Part shown: piece by piece, positions 12,293 through 24,200 of the stretch
Numbering within the stretch: the stretch's first letter is position 1
Layout: the number at the start of each line of letters is the position of its first letter
Source: Owenia fusiformis
Taxonomy: Eukaryota; Annelida; Polychaeta; Sabellida; Oweniidae
Assembly: GCA_903813345.2 (NCBI GenBank)
Contig: CAIIXF020000007.1
Span: 4,407,730 to 4,471,729, forward strand
Length of the DNA: 64,000 nt
Reading direction: 5' to 3'
Notes under the pieces: generated by a model
The model's input: the letters and a program-made list of their open reading frames with translations, nothing else
The model's database searches: none
What the model was told of the DNA's origin: nothing
Made by a program: the position numbers and the translations under genes

Positions 12293-15200
12293 GTAAGTAA
12301 ACATGTTTGGCTATACTTCTTTCATGCTCAAAGTAGTAAATGTACTTTCATGCATGACTGATTTTGCATTCCATGTATCCCATTATTTATATTGATCAAC
12401 ATAACATCATTCATAACATAACATTATTGTATTTGATAATGATTGAATTGACTGTAGTATTTATCATTTATTGGGATCTGTTGCAATGGTGGATATGCAC
12501 TGGCGGTTCTAGAAGCTAACGAGGGACCCACATTTCAAATTTGAAAAAACAATGTGTGGAAATTTTTTTTGGGCCCTTTATTCAAAAATTGGGCCCACGT
12601 TTTGAATATGTTAGGCCAATTTTTCGATTATTTGGCCTAAAAAGACCCAATAAGGCCAAGTAATGCCCAAAAAGGCCCACTAATTGAGGCCCTACAACAT
12701 TTTTGCGCCTAACATTTATTTTGGGCTCAAAATTTTGTCTGGGCCCCATGCCCCCCCTCTCCCTAGATCAGCCAGTGATATGGGCTTCCAAAAAATTGAT
12801 GCCAAAATTTGCCCCTTCCCACATAAACTGGGCAACAGAAGAACTAATACAAAGTGCTATTATTTTTATTTATTTTAGGTGCAGTGGTACTTACAGAAAA
12901 TGACAAAACAGGAAGTGACAAAATATGTGGCATTTTTAGACATTTTTTTGAACAAAGATAACAGAGTTCTGTTTCAACCCCCAGTCAATTGAAGTAGTTC
13001 CACAGGGGCGGATCTGGGAACCAACAAGGGGGGGGGCCCAAACTTGTGGTCTGAGAAAAAAACGTCCGCGCTTGCACGGAAAAAAATTTTGGGCCCCAAA
13101 AACCCAAAAGTGGGCCCAAATTTTGAAATTTTGAGGCCCATTTTCTTCAAAATTTGGCCTAAAATTAAAAAACAAGGCCTTAGAAGGCCAATTTAAGACC
13201 TAAAAGGCCTACTTTTTGGGGCCTCAGAGCCTTTTTTGGCTCAAAATTTTTTTTGGGCACAATTTTTTTTTTCTGGGCCCACCCAAGGGGGGGGCCCGGG
13301 CCCCTGGGCCCCCCCCCCTAGATCCGCCAGTGTTCCACATATCATTTACAGGACCAGGATCGTATATTTCAGATAGTTATGTATAATGTGCAGTAAAGCT
13401 GTGACCTTTTGTAATTTAGGGAGTTTCAGCCATGTTAATTTTTCCGAAAATAACATGGCGGAGAAGCATCAAAATATAAGAGGGCACAGCTATGATAGCT
13501 AAACTACAAAACAAACCAAAATATACAAAAGTTAGGACATGTATAAATGTTTCTATTTTTACATATACTGCTTCAATATGGTCCTTTGATTGCTTATTTT
13601 TTAAATTCAAAGTAGTTACTAACAATTAAAATTTCACTGTAATATATTGCTCTAAATGATACAATCTTTGAAAATTTGATATAGCGATCTATTTTCCTTT
13701 TTATGATCGCCATTTTTGTTTCAGACAATTTTCTAAAATTTCAAAGATTATATTATTTAGAGCAATATATTGAGCACATTTTCTGAAAAATTCAAAAGAT
13801 TCTGTTCAGGGACCTTTCCTATGCACCTACTTTTAGATATTTTTCAGTGACCTTTTCAGAAGGCTGAAAAAGTGATTTCATCATGTTTAGGGTCATTCTT
13901 TCTGACCATGGCCATTGCGATCCTGGTCATGTAAATGATATGTGGAACTAGTTTAAGGTGCCATGGAAGTTAACAGTGAATGACAAAAATAAAAAATGAC
14001 AAAACCATGCTGGATTTTGAAATATTTTTGAACCAAGATAACAGAGTTCTGTTTGGACCTCCAGTCAGTTTAACCAAGGGAAAAACCAATACCCGGTGAT
14101 TTCAGCGGGAAGTGGCGTTTCGTTCAGTGGATGAGCTGCGCGCGCACGCATAAATGTGATTATCCAATATTATTTAGGGGAGGGCTATTTGAACTAGTTT
14201 TTGGTCTCAGGCGCGACCCAGGGCTGTTGTCTTAAGGACATTTCATTGAAAATGAGCCATTCGGCTGATAATTGGTAAGAGTTTGCGATCTTATAATGTA
14301 TAACTGATACTCAGACACATATTTTGACACGATTCTGTTGGAAATAAGCTTTGAACCGAGAGATATTCACGAATGATATGCACATTTTTGATTGTGCCAT
14401 TGCTTTTCCATTGCACAATCCATGTATTGATAGAAGTAACATTAATAATGCAGATTGTTTTACCTTCAATACATGGCAGACACTACATATCGGTCTATTA
14501 AATACCAGTTTGTGCCTTAAATAGTTTCATATTTCCATCCACGGCCTGGAGCCTGGGTGTGGTTGTCTCTTATTTGTCAGGCTTATTTTTATGCTTGTGA
14601 ATTTGTGGGGCTGGTAGGGCCACCAATCCCCTGGCCCCGTCCATACTTTATTCTACTTCCCACCTTTACTCGAGTCTCCATAGCCAATTACCGGAGTTCC
14701 AGAGGGCTTGGAAGAAGATAACTGTGCCACCAGGTACCTCTGGGGGTCAAGATTGGATTAGACATTTGAAGTAAGACTGATCTATGACTGTTGCACGAAC
14801 CCCCAACCCCCGGGCCCCAACCTAGCATACTTCCGGGCATACCTCACTTACGAATCAGCAAGGGGGTAATATAAAGGTCGGGGGTAAAGTAAGTATCATC
14901 TGAGACTAACATAAAAGGGGGCGTTGCAGAATTTAACATGATGCAAACTCGACATTATAACTCATACTGTAACATTTTCACCTCGCTGAAAAACAATAGG
15001 AATTATTTTTCTTGCCAATCAATCATGAATCACAATCAAAATTTCAGAATGATCAATCAGGGCGGCAATGGTCCAAATCAAGTTATAACATTATACAGGA
15101 TGTCCCAAAAAAAGGAAACCAGCAATAGATTGCTTATTTCTCAAATATGAATAATGATATGAAAATTTCACAGCTACCATCTGATAGATTATGATGTCCT

Positions 15201-18200
15201 CTTTCTTATGATACCAAAGTTGTCTATTTTCCTTCACGGATGACTGAGCTATAAGGGATTTAAGTGACCATGTCAGAAATGAGTTTGTACCACTTTCAGC
15301 CAAGTCAATTTCACCATCATAACAAAGTGATAAGTAACAACAAACATAAGGATATCACTCTTTTACTCATTTATTCCAATTAAAATTACACATATCATAT
15401 TTAACACCCCTTTTAAATCCCAATGTCCATTTAAAGTTGTTTTAACCCCAGTGTCCTTCAACATGACCCCCATTCCTTTCAATGCAAATGTCTCCCCATG
15501 ATCTCCTAGCATGTACTGCATCCCCGATGATGTCTCTCTGTCCCCTTAAATCCTTCACTGCTGCGACAATCCTGGCCCTTAGATCATCAACGTCTCTTGG
15601 TGGTGTTGTGAAGACTTTACCCTTAAGATAACCCCAAAGGAAGAAGTCGCAGGGTGTCAGGTCTGGGGATCTTGGTGGCCACTCAATCTCGTGGTTCAAG
15701 GCAATCACTCTTCTGTTGAACAGCGCCCTTAATCTGTCCCAAACAATAATCCGACGATGAGGAGGAGCACTACGAATACTCTTTGATCTTGGGTCAGCTG
15801 CATGAACTTGCTATGTTGAATGCTTGTTTAGAAATGTGTATTTCGAATAGGACATGGTCTTGCAAAGCCATTTTAATCCCTCATTGTTCAGCCATTCATG
15901 ACAGAAAAAGTGGCACAAACCAATTTCTGACATGGTCACTTAAATCTCTTAGAACTCAGTCATCCGTGAAGAAAAATAAACACCTTTGGTATCATAAGAA
16001 AAAGGACATCATAACCTATCAGATGGTAGCTGTGAAATTTTCCTATTATTATTCATATTTGAGAAATAAGCAATCTATTGCTGGTTTCCTTTTTTTGGGA
16101 CACACTCTATGATATTCAGCAAGAAGTCCGGTAAAACTATAGAATATTTAAACATCAAAGCTGAAAGTTAAAAGCTATTCTGTCTGCAAAAGAACGTTTA
16201 CATTTGGCACAATAACACACTGCTGAGGCTTTGAAATCTAGGATTCCCCAGGAAAATATGACGTCATACTAATTAGCATAAGGAATTCCCTATTGGTCTG
16301 GGTCGAGCCTTGTTCGAAAACACAATCCATAAATACATGCTAATTTCTAAGGAGATAGGAAGTGTATAACGTGTTTATCGATTTTTTTTAAAGATTTAAT
16401 CAATTATCAAATTGTTTAAGTGGATAAAGTGGTCACACTTGCTTCAATTCATAGCGTAATCAACGGATAGAAACTGACCGAATTCCCGATATCCTACCCC
16501 GTATTACTGTAGGCTATAAGCACAGTGACCTACAGAGGGCGCTATCACAAACAAGTACTGCACGAACTGATAAATTCCCCGGTATTGTAACGCCCTTGGT
16601 TTAACTAGTTCCACATATCATTTACATAACCAGGAACACAAAGGAAATGGTTAGAATGACCATAAACATGATGAAATAACCTTTTCAGCCCTCTGAAAAT
16701 GTGACTGAAAAATAGCTAAGAGTAGGTGCTCAGGAAAGGTCACTGCACAGAATCTTTTGACTTTTTCAGAAAATGTGCTCAATATATTGCTCTAAATGAT
16801 ACAATTTAAAAAAATTGATAGCATTGTTAGAAAAAGAAAAAAAATGAAAAAAACTGAATTGAAAATTGATCTATTTTCCTTTTTACTACAGCCATTATTG
16901 TTTCAGACAATTTTTTAAAATTTCAAAGATTGTAAAAATTTTCAAAATCCAGCAGGGTTTTGTCATTTTTTGTTTTGTCATTTCCTGTTAACTTCCATGG
17001 CACCTTAACTGACTGGAGGTCAAAACAGAACTCTGATATCTTGGTTCAAAAAATGTTTGAAATCCAGCATGGCTTTGGCAATTCCTGTTTTGTTATTTCC
17101 TGTTTACTACCAAGGCACCTTAATTTTTGACCGAATTTTAAAGAAATAGAAGGGGAAATGAGCCTTAAATCAAAAAGACAAGCAGAGAAATTTCTATCTG
17201 ATATTTAGGACCACTGGCCTGTGCATCCAGGGTTATGTACTTGGCTAGACCTAAAGTTGGACCCACTTGCTATGATCTCCTCAGCATCTTCTTTCGTTCT
17301 TCAAGTTCTCAGAAGTTCAAATCAAGATTTGAGATTTTATCTTCAATGACCTTATCAGGACTTGTTTCAAAATATTTTTTCAAATCATCTACAGAGTTCT
17401 CAGAAATTCAAATCTGACTTCAGTTTGAACTCGTAATATTGTGAGCAACTAGGTGGTGACATTTTGTCATGTTAATGCCTTGTTTAAACTTGGGGTAGGA
17501 ATTTCCCCAAAAATTCCATTCCCTCCCTTTCTTTGCCCCTGATTTTACAATACATATACAGCAGTTCATTATTTTCACAGTTGAACCATCTTGGACGAGA
17601 GTTGCCAACAATCCAAGAAGAGAGTACCTTCATACAGCCACAGGTGCCGCAGCCTCAGTTTGACTATAACATTTTCCCTAGCAACCCGTACCAGCAACAG
17701 GGTCAGGTGATTAACCCAGCCTTTAATGCTAACTATGGCAACAATATTGAACTCCTGAAGAAGATAAATCAGATGCTTGATAATTCTCTGGACCTGAACA
17801 ACTTGACAGGACTTGCTCTACCAACAGAACAACAGCTTAAAGGTGAGAAAATGTTGCACATGCCATTGATGTATGTAAAGTTTAAATCACACCTATTGGT
17901 TAGCCAATAAGAGTCAGGGAAGTGGTCTTTCATGAATTTTACTCAATGTGATTGTCAGTAGTGGTCAGATCTTGGTATAAGGAAGAAACACTTGAATTAG
18001 ACATGTGTGCTACAATTTGACATTTATTATGAAGAAAATTCTCAGAAGGGAAATACCCATACAGATGTTATGACCCCAGATGTTCTCAAACATCTTAAAC
18101 AAATGTTGATGTTATGTCAGATATACATTACCCTGCGTGCAGAGTCTAGTTAAACTACACTCTGCCTACCATCTACCATATTACAGTTTAGTAGCCCCGC

Positions 18201-21200
18201 CCCCACGACGGGTACCGGTAACAGTTTGGGTAATAAATCACTTCTGACCTACGCGCTGACCTTCTTCCACCAATCAGCGAGCTTGAAGAAACATACGCCA
18301 AATGCGTTCTAATTAAATATGCGCGTGTCATTGGTCAATTCCGGGCTCAACGATGACGTCAGAAGAATGACCATATATAGAACGTCGGTCAAATTTGGCC
18401 GACGAACACTGATTGGCGCGGTGAGTTCACAGGTTTATTTTAGTTTGAAAGAGTGAAGACGAAGCTCTCTATTAAGAAGTGAAGTCAAACGAATGCAAAG
18501 GGTAGATATACATGTAGTTAGTTATATAAACAGTTATAGGCAGATAACAATTAAAATGTGTTTTACCTGCCACTGAAATCTATAGATAAAAGTGAAACTA
18601 GTTTTTTTGTATATTATTAACATTGGTAACCACATACCCTGGGAGAGATGTATAATATCTAAACCCTCTGTATAACTTTCTTAAACCATTGTGTGCGATA
18701 GTATGATAGCAAACAAGAATGCAGGAATATATAATGTATGGAATACATCTGTTATAAACCATTGTGTACGATAGTATGATAGCAAACAAGAATGCAGGAA
18801 TATATAATGTATGGAATACATCTGTTATAAACCATTGTGTACGATAGTATGATAGCAAACAAGAATGCAGGAATATATAATGTATGGAATACATCTGTTA
18901 TAAACCATTGTGTGCGATAGTATGATAGCAAACAAGAATGCAGGAATATATAATGTATGGAATACATCTGTTATAAACCATTGTGTACGATAGTATGATA
19001 GCAAACAAGAATGCAGGAATATATAATGTATGGAATACATCTGTTATAAACCATTGTGTGCGATAGTATGATAGCAAACAAGAATGCAGGAATATATAAT
19101 GTATGGAATACATCTGTTATAAACCATTGTGTACGATAGTATGATAGCAAACAAGAATGCAGGAATATATAATGTATGGAATACATCTGTTATAAACCAT
19201 TGTGTACGATAGTATGATAGCAAACAAGAATGCAGGAATATATAATGTATGGAATACATCTGTTATAAACCATTGTGTACGATAGTATGATAGCAAACAA
19301 GAATGCAGGAATATATAATGTATGGAATACATCTGTTATAAACCATTGTGTGCGATAGTATGATAGCAAACAAGAATGCAGGAATATATAATGTATGGAA
19401 TACATCTGTTATAAACCATTGTGTACGATAGTATGATAGCAAACAAGAATGCAGGAATATATAATGTATGGAATACATCTGTTATAAACCATTGTGTGCG
19501 ATAGTATGATAGCAAACAAGAATGCAGGAATATATAATGTATGGAATACATCTGTTATAAACCATTGTGTACGATAGTATGATAGCAAACAAGAATGCAG
19601 GAATATATAATGTATGGAATACATCTGTTATAAACCATTGTGTGCGATAGTATGATAGCAAACAAGAATGCAGGAATATATAATGTATGGAATACATCTG
19701 TTATAAACCATTGTGTGCGATAGTATGATAGCAAACAAGAATGCAGGAATATATAATGTATGGAATGCATCTGTTATATACCATTGTTTTTGGATCCAGG
19801 GTTTATTCATCAGGAAATATGTGTATCTCCCTTGGGCCTCTTCTCACCTTCAATTGTAACTGATGCTTCCCTCCTCACCTCCAATAAGTTTAAAAAGACA
19901 TAAGATTTCTGTAAATTTTCAAAATGTATTCTAGAAATTATCATTTACAGTTTATTATGAGCTTATTCAGAACATTAATGTATCATGATACTGCCTAAGT
20001 TGAAACATATAGCAAGGGCAGTCATATTTATAATGGTATGATTAAATTCAATCTTACGCTTATGAATCAAATTAAAATCAATAATTAACTTGTAGTGCTG
20101 TCCCCAGCTCCGATTTCGGTGATCGGCTAGTAAAAAAGGTTTGAGAGTATCATTTTGTTCCAGACACTCTCTAGAGTAAACTATCCTAACTTGAGTAAAA
20201 ATGTGTGGTAAGTAAATTCGCTATGGGCAGTTAAAGAGGCGCCATCTATTCATTTTAAAACAGGGGGTAGGGGTATAAAATAATTTTTAACACATCTTAA
20301 TAGTAAAATGACATTGAAATACTAATAAAATCTTATCAAAAACATTATTTACAATCAGTATGAATTTTTTTGTGTGAATTAGGGTGAAAATAAGGGCATA
20401 TTTTGAAATTCACTACAGGGGCGCCACCTATTTTCATACTTCTACCACATGTAATAACTTATTTTAGATTCGTTAAGGTACGAAATGTACTGAAAAAATT
20501 CATTCTGAAGGACCTATATATGTTCATACCACATACTTAAAATTGGATCAATAGCTTATGTACTGGCGGAGAAAAATATTATTGAAATATAAAATTTTGG
20601 CATCATGCAGGATAGGGGTGACCATATCTCACATGATTAACTTCCAAAATATGGAGCATATGTATCTCAAATGTACTCAAAATGGTGTATGTACTCTTGC
20701 TTTGTCATAATATTACTAATAAGAAGTAGAAAAATGATTGTACATTTTAAAAAATATTAATTCTCATTTTGGCTTCTGACGTCCCAAGGGTGACCATATC
20801 TCACCTTAATAACTTCCAAAATATGGAGCATATGTATCTCAAATGTACTCAAAATGGTGTATGTACTCTTGCTTTGTCATAATATTACTAATAAGAAGTA
20901 GAAAAATGATTGTACATTTTAAAAAATATTGATTCTCATTTTGGCTTCTGACGTCCCAGGGGTGACCATATCTCACCTTAATAACTTCCAAAATATGGAG
21001 CTTATGTATCTCAAATGTACTCAAAATGGTGTATGTACTCTTGATTTGTCATAATATTACTAATAAGAAGTAGAAAAATGATTGTACATTTTAGAAAATA
21101 TTGATTCTCATTTTGGCTTCTGACGTCCCAGGGGTGACCATATCTCACCTTAATAACTTCCAAAATATGGAGCATATGTATCTCAAATGTACTAAAAATG

Positions 21201-24200
21201 GTGAATGTACTCTTGCTTTGTCATAATATTACTAATAAGAAGTAAAAAAAAATAATTGAACATTTAGAATAATATTGATTCTCATTTTGGCTTCTGACGT
21301 CCCAGGGGTGACCATATCTCACCTTAATAACTTCCAAAATATGGAGCATATGTATCTCAAATGTACTCAAAAAGGTGTATGTACTCTTGCTTTTTTATCA
21401 TAATATTACTAATAAGAAGTAGATAATGATTATACATTTCAAAAATTTTAATTTTAGCTTCTTACGTTCCTGGGTAATCATATCGCACCATATAATAATA
21501 ATAACTAGACTTTGGAAATTGAACAAGTTCAATTTCAGACTCCAGATTTAGACTTTAAGCTGAGTCATCCACAATAAGCAGAGTCATCCAGAATAAGCCA
21601 AGTCATCCAGAATAAGCCGAGTCATCCAGCATAAGCTGAGTCATCCAGAATAAGCAGGTGGATGGCTGGACTGATGGATGAATGGATGGATTGATAGGAG
21701 GAAGGATAGGACAGAATAGGAAGGAAGGATAGGATATAATAGGAAGAAAGGATAGGATAGTATAGGGTATGAAGGATAGAATAGGATACGATAGAATCCG
21801 AAGAAAAATAAGATAGGACAGAATAGGAAGGATAGGATAGGATAGGAAGGATAGGAAAGAAGGATAGGATTGGATAGGATAGGTGGGATGGATATAGCCG
21901 AGTATTCCAGAATAAGCCAAGTCATCCAGAATAAGCTGAGTCATCCAGAATAAGCCGAGTCATCCATAATAAGCCGATGGATGGATGGATTGATGGATTA
22001 ATGGATGAATGGATGGATTGATAGGATAGGAAGGATAGGACAGAATAGGGAGGAAGGATAGGATAGTATAGGATAGGATAGGAAGGATAGAATAGTATAC
22101 GATAGAATCCGAAGAAAGAATAAGATAGGACAGAATAGGAAGGATGGGATAGGATAGGAAGGAAGGATAGGATAGGAAGGATAGGAAAGAAGGATAGAAT
22201 TGGATAGGATAGGTGGGATGGATATTATAGTCGATTCATCCAAAATAGCCAAGTCATCCAGAATAGGCGGAGTCATCCACAATAAGCTGAGTCATCCAGA
22301 ATAAGCCGATGGATGGATGGATTGATGGATGAATGGATGAATTCATAGGATAGGACAGAATAGGAAGAAAGGATATGATAGTATAGGATAGGATAGGATA
22401 GGAAGGATAGAATAGGATATGATAGAATCCGAAGAAAGAATAAGATAGGACAGAATAGGAAGGATGGGATAGGAAGGAAGGAAGGAAGGATAGGAAAGAA
22501 GGATAGGATTGAATAGGATAGGTGGGATGGATATAGCCGAGTCGTCCAGAATAAGCCAAGTCGTCCAGTCCTATCCCTCTTTCCTATCCTTCTTATCCTA
22601 TCCTTCCTTCCTATCCTATCCTTCCTTCCAGAATAGGAAGGAAGGATAGGATAGAATAGGAAGAAACGATAGGATAGTATAGGATAGGAAGGAAGGATAG
22701 GATAGGAAGGATAGGAAAGAAGGATAGGATTGGATATACGATAGGATATAGGATATATATAGAATAGGAAGGAAGGATAGGATAGGAAGGAAAGGATAGG
22801 AAGGAAGGATATGATCAGACAGGATAGGAAGGAAGGATGGATGATTTTTTCTATATTTTCTTCGCTACTCTTGACTTTCTATAAGGATATAATCAGATCG
22901 ATTTTTCTCGAAATTTCAAAACGCCATAACTTTTGAACCGGAAGTCGAATTGAAATTTGGTTTGCAGATTCGGATTCCTGAGTAAATTCTACCCTTAATT
23001 CATAACTCAGATGTTAAATTTGGATAACTTTTTATTTTGACCTATTTTCTGGACGCCATATTTCAAAATCTGTAAGCGTAATCAAAAATCTAATGTCATA
23101 TCTTTGCTTTGGCTTTTTCTAAGCTACATGATGAAAAAAAGATTTAGGAGTTACGATAAACAACGACGAAGATAAATGACAGAATGTTGAAAATGTAAGA
23201 TTTAACCTAGTTCTTGACCTTTGACCTAGATAAAAATTTGACCCAATTTCCGAGAAACTATATCTAGGACCTAAATGGACCATATATAAGACTTGACTCA
23301 ATATCTTCTAGTTAACGAGAAAACTGGGAAAGAATAATAAACAAAGAATAATAATAAAGAATACTGACGAAAACAATAGACTCCAGATTTACATCTGGAG
23401 TCTAATAACTTCTAAGATACTGTATGTAACATATAATCCTCATCCTGTCTTTTTCATATTACTAATGAAATGTAGAAAAATGTAGCATTTTTTTTATAAA
23501 TTTTAATTTTAGCCTCTGGTGTCCCAGGGGCTATCTCACCTTGATAACTCTCACGATATGCAACATATGCATCTCAAATGTGTGCTCAAAATGGTATAAA
23601 TATAGTCTTGTTTTGTCATATTTATTGAGAATAATAAAATCAACAGTTCAGAATCAATGGATTTTGACTGTCTCCTCTACAGCTACATATAATTCAGGGC
23701 AAATAATATCTGCTTTCAAATATTTGCATCTGCTCCCCAAACACCCTTTACAAGTACAATGGATGAGATTATTCCCTTGCATACCTTGGATCCAACATCT
23801 TTTGTAATCCATACAGGAATCCTTTTAGCCTGTCAATAGTGGGAGTACTTTACTCCATTCATGAAGTAATGGCAACTGCTAATGTAAGGTGTTAATATGT
23901 TATACTGTGGCCTGCAATATATGCACCTTGGATTATACACTGAATTAAGGGATTTTGAGTATGTAAAATACGGGAAAAGGAGCTCTTTGTAATGATAAAT
24001 CTTTCTAGCCACATTAACATTCACTAGTTTGCATGTTTGTCATACAACATACATTGATTGTAATGAAATATTAATCTATGATTGTGATGTCCCACACTTC
24101 TAGGGTCCCAAAGAAGAGCTTAGCTTTTGGAACAATTGCATTATTCTTGGCACGGTAGGCCATACAGTGAATACAACTGTTGAGATTGGGCAATAACAAT

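Larger units (their letters stand above)
14080..16602. mobile_element. Possible larger TIR element enclosing a mariner-type copy
   Basis: The left end TTTAACCAAGGG, with ACCAATACCCGGTGATTT nearby, mirrors the right end CCCCGGTATTG and CCCTTGGTTTAA. The interior at 14520-14840 is relatively GC-rich and unrecognised. The boundaries are inferred from this weak inverted match. Confidence 0.35.

Noticed and set aside
18598-19810. Ladder of 60-98-residue minus-strand frames ([10 protein letters not shown] repeats)
   Set aside because: They are by-products of the 73-bp satellite with no stop codons in antisense frames.
21603-22559. Pro/Ser/Leu/Tyr-rich minus-strand frames
   Set aside because: They are translations of the GGATA-type microsatellite inside the Helentron-like element.
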